64,000 nt of DNA from Phycomyces blakesleeanus NRRL 1555(-). Its lineage: Eukaryota > Mucoromycota > Mucoromycetes > Mucorales > Phycomycetaceae. Positions 46,783 through 59,520 of this stretch are shown here, piece by piece. Every line of letters begins with the position of its first letter. Positions within the stretch are counted from its first letter, which is position 1. Both the position numbers and the translations under genes were made by a program. The notes beneath the pieces are model-generated. The model had not been told where the DNA came from, ran no database searches, and was given only the letters and a program-made list of their open reading frames with translations. The stretch spans positions 186,001 through 250,000 of the forward strand of contig NW_017265162.1 of the NCBI RefSeq assembly GCF_001638985.1, in the 5' to 3' direction.

Positions 46783-47755
46783 ATGGGAGCGGACAGCTAC
46801 AAAGCCTGCTGGGAAGGTATAATGAGCCTAGACCGTATAATAGTTGTTCTGTCTATTGTCTATGGTGTAAGATATATATATTTCCACAAAACCCAACAAA
46901 ATACAAGTTGATGTTGATTTGTTCTTACTGATGGCTGTTTTTTTTTATAAAAAACAATTAGATAAGAGCAATACAACAGACATGGGGGGCTCTGGATAAT
47001 GAATGGCCTTGTGAGTGGATATTTCATACCATCTAGAAACAGCTCTTGATTGAGCATTGTTTTGCTTTCAATTTGTAGCTTCCTTCGATCACTTTGTACG
47101 CCCAACAATGTACATGGCTGCCATATTCAGTGTTCTTTTAGCCCTCGTAGCACTAACAGCCGCAATTGGAATTTTCAAGGTAAACCTAAAAAAAAAGCGC
47201 AGGGGGAGAGAGTAAGGTGAAGTGAGGTAAGGCAAGGTGTGAAGAATAACTGTTAAGAATGGTGGCACTAAGAACACAGAGCCCATAATAACAGTTCTTG
47301 GGATTTTATAGAAACGATTCTTACGACTCGTATATTTTTTTCCACTTCCTTGTTTCACAATATCCTTGCTAAGTGTTTTCAACGACGTGACAGAATTGGC
47401 TTTGATGGTGATAGGCAAAGACTTGTTCTTGGCTGGGTGCGCTAAGGAAAAAACCGAACTTCTTTTGTCTGTGATGCAATCCTGTGATAGTTGTGTTGTC
47501 GAACAAGCGTGTAATCGTATATGGAACTCTTCACTGGTGTGGATATCGACTGGGACCATATTCAATCTCGGAATAGATATATGTTTTATTTGCTGCCTCT
47601 ATCGGTTCCAACGTCAGCAGACTCAACTAAGCCGTATAATTCCAAAAAATGGTGATGCTTTGTCTATAGAATGTAGACAGAACATCGCAATAGGCTGTGA
47701 TAATATCCAGGAAGCGTCCACATTAGCAGTAGGACAAACATCTACATCAAAATAG
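46783..47755 (+). CDS. Four-helix membrane protein of unknown function
   Basis: Four phased exons (46783-46866, 46962-47010, 47079-47179, 47312-47755) give 225 residues. The first donor was chosen as GGT/GTAAGA because only that join keeps the frame. Four hydrophobic helices are seen: near residues 18-28 (short), about 55-78 (MAAIFSVLLALVALTAAIGI), about 83-110, and about 150-172 (STGTIFNLGIDICFICCLY). Between helices 3 and 4 is a Cys-rich loop (CAKEK, CDSCVVEQAC) that could hold disulfides on the lumenal or outer side. The C-terminal tail is soluble and ends in TAG. I do not recognise the family. The layout recalls small tetraspan proteins of the plasma membrane or Golgi. Confidence 0.75.
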
Positions 47756-48051
47756 AAATAATTATTAAAGAAGAAAAAAGAAGAAGAAACAATGCATGTA
47801 TATACATAGTCAGGAAAGTTGTATTTACGTATTTAAGTATTTCAATATCCATCATAAACAGCGTAAACAGTATTAAATTGATATCCATTACATAACTTTA
47901 GTATGCACATAGAATACTTTACAAATTGAAAAGCTTTATATTGTTTAATGAAGAAAAACCCAGATTTCGTTCAATAGTATATATGCGCATTTTTTGTCTT
48001 AATCTTTAGAGCCACCAAGCAACTTAACATGATCGGACTATATTTCTGGAA
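47756..48051. other. Intergenic, no gene seen
   Basis: Short AT-rich spacer between the membrane-protein gene and the inverted duplication. Confidence 0.5.
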
Positions 48052-48806
48052 AACATCCTTAAGTATAGTGCCCTTGATCAAAATCCCCATGGGTATATTC
48101 GACTTTTGTGATTTGATTTCAAGATAGCTATCCTTATTCAAATTGATTATGTTTTACTATTGTTTTTTTTTGTTTACTTTGCTTTTATATGAGCTTAACT
48201 AATACTCCTACATAAAGCACCAGAATTCATTCTTATCTAATTTTATAATAATGCTTATGTTTTGTAGATATACAAGTGCAAAGACAATAAATGTAAACTA
48301 TATAAAAACAACATAATTTTGTATATGATATATTTTTGTTTGTTTATTGATTGATTGGTTAAAGAAAAGTCTTTAGTATATACATTCTACATTTCCATCC
48401 AGGGAGAGTCCATCGGTGCTCCACATCTTGTTCTTGTGCTTCAAAATCTGCTGTAATAAAAAAGAAAGAAAGAAAAGAAGTATAAAAGTACATACCTGCA
48501 AAAACAAACACGCAGAAAAAAACGGACCCAACGAGAAAAAAAAACTAACTAAAACACAATACGAAGTTGGGGACATCTCACTTATACGACATCCGGTGGA
48601 TCAGCACAACACCGAGATGAAGGACGACTAAGCATCAAAAAAAGAAGTTGGCGCAATGCCTTGAAACCTTCGGCCTCGTACTCAGAATCCTGGACACCAC
48701 CAGAGCTCAGTCAGGGCCCCGAAGGTCACCCCGTTGGCTTGAACCTCGTTATATACAAAATAAGAACAAGATAAAATGCTGAGATGTTTTGCTTTAGCTT
48801 ATGTTT
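48052..48806. repeat. Left arm of a large inverted duplication
   Basis: This stretch is repeated almost identically and inverted at 51527-52283. It contains about 345 bp of flank plus about 410 bp of the foldback element. The match ends exactly where the scaffold gap begins on the other side. Confidence 0.9.
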
Positions 48807-50527
48807 TGGAACGATTACTCACCGATTAAGGAGTTCACCAAAGTACTTGCGCACTCTAATGAACTCGCCCGCTGGACCGCTATTTTTTTTGGAAGAAAAA
48901 TATGCAGACAAAACACGTTAGTATCTTTTCATGTCAAGTTGGTAAGTAGTAAAATGGAAATTAGTAGCAGATTTTTGCACACAAGAACAAGAGCAGGAGT
49001 GTTTTTCTAGGCTTCTGGTTATGTCTTTCTGTCAGTCTATTGCAAATAACAAATAAAGAAGTTAGATCTTGCTCAACATTAATGCACATGAGGTTGGTAG
49101 CATTAGCCATTCACTCGTTTTCTTGCATCTGTCAAAGTTGAAAATATGGAGCGCCTCTTTAAAAAAGAAAAAGGCGAAAATATGTTCAGGTTAACTTATG
49201 ACACCGAACGGGACATGTTTGAGCTGGCTTTAACATGCTGGTGGTCTTTACATTCGTTACTTACCTGGTGTAAACGTAGACAGACCTAAAAGAAGGGAAA
49301 TACAGATAAACAGACGCGTATGCCCTTGAAATAAATTTTTCCTACGCCAATATAGATGACATCATCATCTATTTGTGATGCAAGCATTCTTAGCCACTGT
49401 GAGAAAAAAATTGCGCTTCAGGGGGTGATTTTAAAAAAATCACATGCATTCTACAGAATCGCCCTCTGAATCACGCCTTTTTTTTTACCGCAGTGGTTAT
49501 TTTGCTCTAATAAATTCTCTCACAGTGGCTAAGAATGCTTGCATCACAAATAGATGATGATGTCATCTATATTGGCGTAGGAAAAATTATTTCAAGGGCA
49601 TACGCGTCTGTTTACTTGTATTTCCCTTCTTTTAGGTCTGTCTACGTTTACACCAGGTAAGTAACGAATGTAAAGACCACCAGCATGTTAAAGCCAGCTC
49701 AAACATGTCCCGTTCGGTGTCATAAGTTAACCTGAACATATTTTCGCCTTTTTCTTTTTTAAAGAGGCGCTCCATATTTTCAACTTTGACAGATGCAAGA
49801 AAACGAGTGAATGGCTAATGCTACCAACCTCATGTGCATTAATGTTGAGCAAGATCTAACTTCTTTATTTGTTATTTGCAATAGACTGACAGAAAGACAT
49901 AACCAGAAGCCTAGAAAAACACTCCTGCTCTTGTTCTTGTGTGCAAAAATCTGCTACTAATTTCCATTTTACTACTTACCAACTTGACATGAAAAGATAC
50001 TAACGTGTTTTGTCTGCATATTTTTCTTCCAAAAAAAAAATAGCGGTCCAGCGGGCGAGTTCATTAGAGTGCGCAAGTACTTTGGTGAACTCCTTAATCG
50101 GTGAGTAATCGTTCCAAAACATAAGCTAAAGCAAAACATCTCAGCATTTTATTTTGTTCTTATTTTGTATATAACGAGGTTCAAGCCAACAGGTTAACCT
50201 TCGGGACCCTGACTGAGCTCTGGTGGTGTCCAGGATTCTGAGTACGAGGCCGAGGGTTTCAAGGCATTGAGCCAACTTCTTTTTTTGATGCTTAGTCGTC
50301 CTTCATCTCGGTGTTGTGCTGATCCACCGGATGTCGTATAAGTGAGATGTCCCCAACTTCGTACTGTGTTTTAGTTAGTTTTTTTTTTCTCGTTGGGTCC
50401 GTTTTTTTCTGCGTGTTTGTTTTTGCAGGTATGTACTTTTATATTTCTTTTTTCTTTCTTTTTTATTACAGCAGATTTTGAAGCACAAGAACAAGATGTG
50501 GAGCACCGATGGACTCTCCTGGATGGG
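48398..50527. mobile_element. Foldback-like element, about 1-kb inverted arms around a 110-bp centre
   Basis: Left arm 48398-49407 and right arm about 49519-50527 are inverted copies with few differences (for example GGTGACC versus GGTTAACC). The centre (about 49410-49515) contains further short inverted repeats. The outer ends carry AGAGTCCATCGGTGCTCC. Each arm has protein-like stretches: on the plus strand of the right arm an open stretch from ATG 49527 reads LASQIDDDVIYIGVGKIISR, and a later piece reads SGPAGEFIRVRKYFGELLN before a GTGAGT donor. I recognise no transposase, so it is either a non-autonomous foldback element or an inverted duplicate of an element-borne gene. Confidence 0.7.
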
Positions 50528-51426
50528 CATATAGGATTTATCGACTGGAATTATATATATACTTAATATTTACCTTCAATAAATAAATAAATAAATATAA
50601 ACATTATATCCAAGCGTGTATTATCCTTGTACTTACCTGTTTACAAAATATAGATGTGCTTTTAAAGCTATAAAAGAATAAAGATATATGTTAGTAATAG
50701 AACAACTTGTCACCTTTTCAGTAAATGCACACTTCTTACATTGGTTACCCTTTATATTTATGGAAGAGTTCATTGTTAGTGAATATTGCTATATTTAAGA
50801 CTTTTAGCTGAGGTCGCATGCCGAATACATATTCCTATTATTTGAAGAGACAGACACTATGACCTCCCCTCCCTTTCACCTTACTTTACACAATTTAATA
50901 ATATTTGCTTAACAATCATAATGAGTACATGATACACCTACCAGAAGTCTATTTCGGAAGTTTCATTTAAATGAATAAATAATACAGTGTTTCTACTTGG
51001 GATTTAGTCAAATTGGAAAATGTCTAGACAAATAGAAATTAATTTTCAAAGTAAACATTTATTCAGAAAACTTACCTGTAATTGTCTAGAGGTCTCAAAG
51101 AGCCAAACTGTTTATGTTACAGCGACTAGATTGTTATTGCTGTGGTTATCTATATACAGGTACTCAGATTCGTTAAGAGCATCTTCAGCTGTTAGGTTTC
51201 GGAAAGCATTTTATATAGTGTATATTAGCCACACTGAGGATTGAATACTGGTCAAAAAGAGATGGTCAGATTGTACTTATCATATAAAAGAATATCTGGG
51301 TTTTTTTACGATCTAAAGTTGTCCTTTCTTTACTAGCCTTCAGAACCTGTAATACATTGTGGCAACGAGATGTTCATACTGCAACATATATGATGACAAT
51401 TGCTTTGTCAAATTGGAGAGGAACCC
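50528..51426. other. Unique AT-rich DNA between foldback element and gap
   Basis: About 900 bp with no supported gene. It is present only on this side of the gap. Confidence 0.5.
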
Positions 51427-51526
51427 NNNNNNNNNNNNNNNNNNNNNNNNNNNNNNNNNNNNNNNNNNNNNNNNNNNNNNNNNNNNNNNNNNNNNNNNNN
51501 NNNNNNNNNNNNNNNNNNNNNNNNNN
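51427..51526. other. Scaffold gap, exactly 100 N
   Basis: One hundred N in a row is the usual placeholder for a gap of unknown size. It borders inverted duplicated sequence, which is hard to assemble. Confidence 0.98.
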
Positions 51527-52283
51527 AAACATAAGCTAAAGCAAAACATCTCAGCATTTTATCTTGTTCTTATTTTGTATATAACGAGGTTCAAGCCAAC
51601 GGGGTGACCTTCGGGGCCCTGACTGAGCTCTGGTGGTGTCCAGGATTCTGAGTACGAGGCCGAAGGTTTCAAGGCATTGCGCCAACTTCTTTTTTTGATG
51701 CTTAGTCGTCCTTCATCTCGGTGTTGTGCTGATCCACCGGATGTCGTATAAGTGAGATGTCCCCAACTTCGTATTGTGTTTTAGTTAGTTTTTTTTTCTC
51801 GTTGGGTCCGTTTTTTTCTGCGTGTTTGTTTTTGCAGGTATGTACTTTTATACTTCTTTTCTTTCTTTCTTTTTTATTACAGCAGATTTTGAAGCACAAG
51901 AACAAGATGTGGAGCACCGATGGACTCTCCCTGGATGGAAATGTAGAATGTATATACTAAAGACTTTTCTTTAACCAATCAATCAATAAACAAACAAAAA
52001 TATATCATATACAAAATTATGTTGTTTTTATATAGTTTACATTTATTGTCTTTGCACTTGTATATCTACAAAACATAAGCATTATTATAAAATTAGATAA
52101 GAATGAATTCTGGTGCTTTATGTAGGAGTATTAGTTAAGCTCATATAAAAGCAAAGTAAACAAAAAAAAACAATAGTAAAACATAATCAATTTGAATAAG
52201 GGTAGCTATCTTGAAATCAAATCACAAAAGTCGAATATACCCATGGGGATTTTGATCAAAGGCACTATATTTAAGATTATTTT
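51527..52283. repeat. Right arm of the large inverted duplication
   Basis: Reverse complement of 48052-48806, nearly base for base, starting directly at the gap. It resembles the left arm more closely than the left arm resembles the inner arm at 50130-50527. The outer duplication is therefore younger than the foldback element, or is an assembly artefact. Confidence 0.9.
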
Positions 52284-55200
52284 TAAGTAAAAAGTAATTG
52301 AGAGGTTTATACAAATATACATTTTCAGGATAGCTTTAAGAAATATCTAATAAAGATATACCGTAATGTAAAGCAATATAACTATTCTTTCTAGAAACCA
52401 GGGTTTTATTACGGGTTTCTGTCTACATTCTCTGTTTTATATATAAAAAGCAGCTACATTTGTATGCTAAGGTTTTCTTTTAAAAACAAAATGAAAAAAT
52501 ATAAGTGGAGTATGCGGCTCAATATGTATCTAACAAAATAGAATTACTGAGGATTGTACATAAAGTATTATTAATTTGATGGTGTTTCTTTACTGAGTAT
52601 TTCTTAAAGCTGCACTAGAAATAGACATTGTACATATACTACAGAAATTTGTATATCTCGCCCGAGTCTCAACATCTAAGCATTGATACTTTTTACTTGA
52701 TTCTTAAATGTTGCGTTTCGGATTTTTCTTTAGACTTACTACAGATACTAAGATGTGTGAATTGAAATATCGATACATCAAACTGCTAGACTTCTAAAGC
52801 TGATGAAACGCCCTAATATTAGAACAAGATCAGCCTTTTTTTGTATAGAAATAGCACCCCGTGAGCATGTTTTGTTCTGTAAAAAAAGTTTAATTTTAAA
52901 ACTGTCTTGGAGAGTAACAGACACTTAAGTAATGAGATATATTTACATATGTATGTATATTGATCTCATATAACAATCTCTGTGATATCCAAAGATGCTT
53001 TTCTTTACGTAAAAGGAATATTCAAGAAATTACTGGCTTACACAAAGAAAGGAAGGGGAAAAAGGACGCTTGGAAAGCTACTTATTTAAATAAATAATAA
53101 TTCTTACTCTTTATTAAAGGATTCAAAATGACATTTAAAAAAATGAATTAATAGGGACAAGACTTAATCCAAGCATAGTTGAAATTTAGATGTGGATATG
53201 AGAACTTTTTCTTTTCTTTTCTTTTCAAGAAAAGGTAGCTTGCAAACCAGACTAAGTTATACCAGCTTAGTGCAGTATATATCTTTATTATTTACAGTAA
53301 GCAATACTATTATTTCATTTGTCAGAGTCTTTATTTCCTTGAACAATAAGGTGCAGGATATTATATTGATCTTTTATACTTGGCAAACGTTACCTTTTTT
53401 TTCTTTTTTGGATGACAGGTCTTGTACTCTATCTCTGCTATTAATAGGCATTTTCGAATTGGGCTCTAGCTACTGTATTATTACTAATTATTTGCAAACT
53501 GCTGATATATATTTATTGATCTGTGAAAGATATCTTAGCAGTTTGTGAGTGATTAATAAAAATGAAGATAAAATAAAATATATTTGGATAGATTTTTTTT
53601 TACCCAGTACCATTAATACTTTTTTCTTTATGCTCGTCAAGAGACTCTTGTGTTTCCCAAGCCATAAATTACTTGTAGGCTTTGTACTTGATGGGAAGTC
53701 ATAGTATATTACTTTTTCTTTTTACTATTATTAAGCTTGCAGTACATACATATACATAGACAAATATTGTGAATTTAATAAAGTATATACACATTATCCC
53801 TCCGGTTTGCTTTCATATTTCCTCTCCTTAATTGTTTGAGACCATTTGCTCTTACAGAGTCAATGGACAATGTAACTTGATAAAGTACTTTGGCCAAAAT
53901 TGATATAGTGTTAAAATAAAAGAAGAAAACACTTCCGAAGACCCAAAATAAAATAACAAATTTTTGAATATTTTCCAAATTTGAATAGCCTTTCCTTCAT
54001 TTTTCGATCTTTATGACTGTTAGTGTTCATTTTGTACGATATGACCAGGGATTTGTGCGACCTAGACTTTATAGGATGTACAAGAAAAAGAAGGAAAAAA
54101 TATGTGTAGAAAGATCTCTTGGGACAGTTTTGTTTTTTAAGAAAAAGAAAAATATTGTTTCTGCCACATTAAAATGCTCCTACAATTTTCTTGTACTGCA
54201 AGATTGAGTAATCAAAGGTAAAAACATGGCGTTGATTTATTATATGACATTAGATATATATATATATGTGTGTGCATAATTAGATACACACAGCTAAATA
54301 CTGAGGATGTGTATAGAAGCTTTTTGGTCGCTTTGTTGTTGTTACACTTTTTTAGAGACACAAATGTGTTACATCTTTGTATATCTTATAATATAGTATA
54401 ATATTAATATGGGGAACTTGCCAGAAAAAAATATTTCCACAGTTATACACAACTTTGTTTTGTTTGGCAAAGCATTACTCCCATTGATGTGTGCAAATTT
54501 CTTGATTATATTATATTTTATCTTTTGTTCTTGTACTAGAATATTTTAAAGCACAAGACCAATAATTCTGAGGGTAGTAACTGACTTTGGTACACTTCAT
54601 CGAATTTTTGCCTGTAATGATATATAGTGTGGTTTCAATTCAGCTTTACACACCCACAAGACATCACACGCATGCACACAGATACACATGAGTATATATA
54701 TTAGGGATTTAGTTGAGCTACACTAAGTTTCAAGAATTATTCTATACTTGTCTCATCCGACCTTAGTTGGCCGAGTAAATGGGTGCATGGTCCCTGATTG
54801 TTGTACAGAAGAAATGAAGGAAATGAAAGAAAAAATAAAAAATAATCATTGAACGAATTCATTTGTTATTCATTTGTAAAACAGTACATAGACTATTTTG
54901 TATCTATACAATAAACACAAGAAGTGTTATGATACTTCTTTGTCAGATTACTTGGCACACAAAAATCTTAATACCAAGAAATCCTTTTTATTACCAGAGT
55001 CTTTAAAGAGATATATATGTATCTGGTTAAGGTGGGGAGACATGGATGATAATGGGTGGTTTATTATTAGTTTCGTTTTGATGAATTGCTAAAATTGATC
55101 AAAAGCTTGTCAAGTATATAAAGTACATTGTGGATAAATTGTTTAGTCATCCCATTTTATTTGATTTTCGACTTTGATATACTTCAAAATATACATCAGA

Positions 55201-56424
55201 TGAGAATATTTTGATAGTATGTCAAATGTATCTTGTTAATATATAAAACTAAAATAATGATCTTATATCGGAATGCCTAGGTATCCGCCTTTTTCATTTT
55301 CATATTCTTCCTGGACACAATAAAGCAACCAATTGTAAATTGAGTACTCATTATTGATATTATTACTATTACTTGCCAAAGTATGAAACATACAAAGCCT
55401 CCAATAGATAATGCAAAGATAAGCAAATGGCGTGCCTTTTATGAACAACAGTAAAATGCTCAAGATTAAAAAAATAATAATATAAAAATTGTGGTGATAC
55501 ATGGTAATTGTGCACCAAACAGACAAAAGATAATATATATATAATGAATAGTTGAATCAAGGGTAACTGACTATACAGTTCGATATATAATGACATTCGA
55601 CTCATTTATCAATTAATACATATACATTGGATCACTGTTTTCTATTGAGAGAGGAATTGTATTCCCTTTCTATCCTACCAAATCTGTTGGTTAAAATAAA
55701 TACATTTTCTTTATATATATACTATAGTAATACAAAAGAGTTTTTCTTGTGTCCTTTCTTATTACTTGGTTTCACAGAAAGAAATAATCGTGGAGTCATT
55801 TTTGTAGGTAGTTCAGTCAGTCAGTCTATCACTTTGCGTGGTTGATATATAGATAATACAGTGATCCGCAGTCAGAATAATATGAAAAGAGACAAACTCA
55901 CTAACCCACCCAATGCCTCCCTCCATTTATCAAATCCAAAATACCATTAGATGGAGAAGAATGTTGCAAGAGATGAATAGAGTTGTTCAATCTCTTGTGT
56001 ATAATAAGTCAATTATCACTAAATTTTGCTGCCCTTCACTATACTATACTATACTATACTATACTATACTATACTTCACCTCACTTTCCAATCCTTATGT
56101 TTTTTTTTTAAAAAAAAATGCATGCATTTATTATTATTATTAGATAAGTGAGGCATTCTAATGATGTCTAAGATTAATATGCTAATGTCTCCTTTCCTTT
56201 TTTCTTCTTCTTTTAATTCAATTCACAGAATCCTTTAAAAACCGGCAGTAAAAGCTTTCATGATATAAAATTTCTCGGCCACCGTGTGTTTGTGTTTGTG
56301 TTTGTGCTTGTGCTTGTGTGTGAGAGAGTGTTTGTGTTTTTTTTTGTGGCTGGGTATGTGCGTGGGTGTGCGTGAAAGTGAGTATGACGATCCTGACACA
56401 TAGCTTCTTTTTTTTCCAGTTTCT
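52284..56424. other. Long gene-poor intergenic region
   Basis: About 4.1 kb of AT-rich DNA. The longest frame (53198-53548, about 116 codons) is hydrophobic with no splice or family support. An ACTAT repeat lies at 56038-56074. A GT-rich stretch at about 56285-56372 borders the small HTH gene. No RNA gene was recognised. Confidence 0.5.
56038..56074 (+). repeat. ACTAT pentanucleotide microsatellite
   Basis: About seven head-to-tail copies of ACTAT in non-coding DNA. Confidence 0.9.
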
Positions 56425-56682
56425 CTAGACCTTCTGGGCAGGAGGGCTTGGCTCAACGGGATATTTACGCTCGCTAGAATCTCCAGTCTCAAGGTGCAAC
56501 TTGATGATGATATCCACAACCTGTCTTGGGAGACCCTGTGCCACCGCAATATCTGCTGGCTCCATCTTTCCCATATATCTTCCAACAACTACACCTCTCT
56601 CGAAATCGGAAACTCTTCTGTTTCTTGGTGCAGGGGCAGGTGTAGATTCCTGGATGCGTCTTGTAGAAATGGCAGCAGACAT
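56425..56682 (-). CDS. Small helix-turn-helix protein, transposase-like HTH without a catalytic domain
   Basis: A single exon runs from ATG at 56682 to TAG at 56425, giving 85 residues. After a short Arg/Pro-rich head, residues about 24-66 read like the N-terminal HTH of Tc1/mariner transposases: FERGVVVGRYMGKMEPADIA, then VAQGLPRQVVDIIIKLHLETG. No DDE domain, terminal repeats or other stop-broken frame follow, and codon use is balanced, so this may be a captured DNA-binding domain rather than debris. A spliced longer form cannot be excluded. A DNA-binding role is inferred from the HTH pattern only. Confidence 0.55.
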   Translation of the reverse strand: MSAAISTRRIQESTPAPAPRNRRVSDFERGVVVGRYMGKMEPADIAVAQGLPRQVVDIIIKLHLETGDSSERKYPVEPSPPAQKV

Positions 56683-58425
56683 GATAGAATGGATTTATAA
56701 GAAAATTTACAACGAAAGAAAATGTATGCTGATAATTTTTAATTGAATAGATCAAATCAAAATAAAATATGGAATAATGTTAGAATCAAAGACATTATGA
56801 ATGTACTTTATATTTTTGGCTTGTATTTACCTGATGAGAGAAACTTTTTTTTGGGATGAAATCAAAGAATGCAACAACTAAAGCAACCAAGACAAAGTTT
56901 ACATGTCAGCTCAAAACATTAATTCAATTCTCAGGGCAATTGGTATAGAGTCTTTTTGACAAAGAGAAAAGTGAAAAAGTGAATAGGGAATAATGGTACA
57001 TACCGAACAAGAAGTGTTGGTTGAAATGTGAGTGCAAATGAATAGACAAATGAAAGAGAACGAGTGTTTGGATTTCATGATTTGGCTCTTATTTAACCAA
57101 AAATCGCTTGGGACCCAGGATTAGTTATTGTCAGGGACCTCTTGCTCAGTTGTGATCACCCTATTAGTTCAGTCTCCCCGCTGTGTTTTTTTTCTTTCTT
57201 GTTTCTTTGCAACACCTATTCTAGATGTTACACTTGAATACCAACATGTTCTTTGTTAGTTTTGTTTGGTCTGTGACCCTGTCGCTTGGGCCCCCCCATC
57301 ATTTCTTATTTCTTATTTATTTTTCCTTTACTTCCCATGACTAAAATGTGTAAATTGGGTTTTGGTATAAATTTATCACTTATTATTTATTAACAAAAGA
57401 AAAAGCCAAAAAAAATGCTCCGTTTGTGCTGGTATTCTTAATATTAATAATATTGGCTTTTCATTTTATTTATCTGCTGTTAATAATGCAAATGATTATT
57501 CTTACTTTTATCCTTATTATTATTTTTCTATTCCTATTATGAAAATATAATATACAATAGACATTGAATTGAAAATGTCTCTTTATATCGTCTTGCTCCA
57601 AGGAGATAAAAAAATACTAGTGTCATTTTTTTTTATGTGCCTGTATTTTCAATAGGCTGGTAAGCTTTCATGTACCACCCTTGAATCGTAGTACGAGAAC
57701 CAATTTTGGATACTTTGTCCAAAGGGTCCCAAACCTCTCTCATACTTGAGCACCCGTGAATTCTGGTGATCTAATATTAACAAAAAAGAAATATTAAATA
57801 GATAAATAAATAAATGATAGCTTAATAACGAGTATCTAGCCTTTGACCGCAAAAGATAGAGATATAGAAGAGCAAAATTGATCAAAATAAACAACGATAA
57901 TAAGACCAGTGATCATATGTATAGTCTAATTATTAAGATTGATAAGCGATGAGTTCTTATTGCGTATCTTGAGAGGGTATTGCTCTATGTAGTTCATGTA
58001 ATGTAAATTAAAATGAAAGTCATCATATTATTATTATTCAACGGTGTACAACAGCAACAAAACGAGATTTTCCGTCAAGAGATTTGCAAACCATGTACAG
58101 AATACACACACAGATATATATATGCACAAACGCACACACATACAAGCACACGCACGTACACACCTGTACACAATAAACATCAATACATTTAATAATTCTT
58201 TGCCTTTTTTTTAATTTTTTTCTTGTGATCTTTAAAATTGGATGATATATTTTACAAATCTATCGAACGCTATATTCAATTACATTTAGGCATATATGTA
58301 AGTAAGTATATACATACATACATACATACATGCATTCCACAAAGGCTTCATAGGTATAGGTGATTATACTCCCTACCTTTTTATCAATAGAATACCTATT
58401 GAAATAAGAGCAATGTTTTAATTAA

Positions 58426-58456
<31 letters not shown>

Positions 58457-58974
58457 AAAATATTATTAATATCTTGTGGGTCCCGGATAGTTATTTTCCT
58501 GTTCTTTGGTTCCTAAAGTAATATATCAATAATTAATAATCTATAGTTTTTTGGGAGGCTTAGAGCTTTCAGTACAGGAACAATGACGGCCCAACCAGAC
58601 GGCCAGATAGCCAGACAATAAGGATTGCTTTTTAATAGCACATATTAAGTACATTTTAGTATTATAATATAATTAAATGTATAAATAAATAAAATATATA
58701 ACACAAAGCTATATAAATTGTCGTAATATTTTGATAGAAAAAAAACAGATGCGTGAGAATTAATATTGGATACCTTTTTATTTGATCATCACTTGTGGTT
58801 TGTCCACAATTCACACCAAGCAGGAATTATATCTCTTTTGGTATCCAAAAAAAAATTATTCTTTTATTATAAATCCTACGGACAGTCAAACATTAAACAC
58901 CCTAAATTTCCTCATACAGAATTTCCCATTAAAAATTGAAACAACTCAAAGCTAAATATATTTGAGATAGTTCA
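56683..58974. other. Intergenic with an exon-like minus-strand segment
   Basis: Near 57775-57640 on the minus strand, a TTAG acceptor is followed by about 110 bp of balanced codons that reads WDPLDKVSKIGSRTTIQGWY in one frame. I cannot find matching upstream exons, so no gene is called. The rest holds CA repeats (58105-58160, 58427-58440), TACA repeats (58311-58330) and TA runs. Confidence 0.4.
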
Positions 58975-59520
58975 CCTTTCAAAAAATATTGATGCTGTCA
59001 TTAACCCAACCTTCACAAATGTATTTACAAGTTTGGCTGTATGTATGTCAGCTTTATCCATAATCAACTAATAAAGAGTGACATTATTCCTGTTTAAACT
59101 GGTCACGATTTTCTTGACAAAATGTAACCTACTTTACATCCCATCTAGTGTGTTTATTTTCTCTTAGACAGGCTTCTTGTTTCTGTTTTAGTATGAATCC
59201 AACTTTGGATATATATACATCCTTAAGAACAAGAAATCATTCTAGCAAAAAAAAAAGTCTCTTTGAAAATTCCAATAGTTAACTGACAGTCTTCATCTAA
59301 AGCATAGCATCCTGGATAAACCTATTAGCTCAGCATGGTTTCTTTCTTTATATATATTAGCTCTTCTTCCAACATAGCGCTTGATGATATTGTTGATAGC
59401 TTTCTAGTTCAAGTTGAATAGTTTTGTCACTTTGGCTTTACTTTGATCCTCTTTCAAAACTTTATTGACAATCGATTGCTTCATGTGAGCATTCATAACC
59501 TTATTATTTCTTGTATTTTT
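58975..59520 (-). pseudogene. Decayed Tc1/mariner transposase relic
   Basis: On the minus strand broken frames match the intact mariner family of this window in order. An HTH-like part near 59480-59390 is followed by FVKKIVTSLNRNN and then LIMDKADIHTAKLV around 59120-59040, corresponding to FVKTIMDSLDHSN and IMDNASIHRSHLV in copies 1 and 2. Several stops and gaps interrupt it, and no terminal repeats were found. It is far older than copies 1 and 2. Confidence 0.65.

Noticed and set aside
48416..48631. Paired frames of 71 and 67 codons duplicated at 51702-51960
   Set aside because: They recur only because the DNA is an inverted duplication; the codon pattern is not protein-like over their full length.
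53198..53548. 116-codon hydrophobic frame
   Set aside because: Composition follows AT-rich DNA; no conserved pattern, promoter or splice signals. A very short-lived or novel gene cannot be excluded.
57649..57894. 81-codon minus-strand frame
   Set aside because: Most of it is a low-complexity hydrophobic run in what looks like an intron; only a short exon-like piece near 57660-57775 may be real and its partners were not found.
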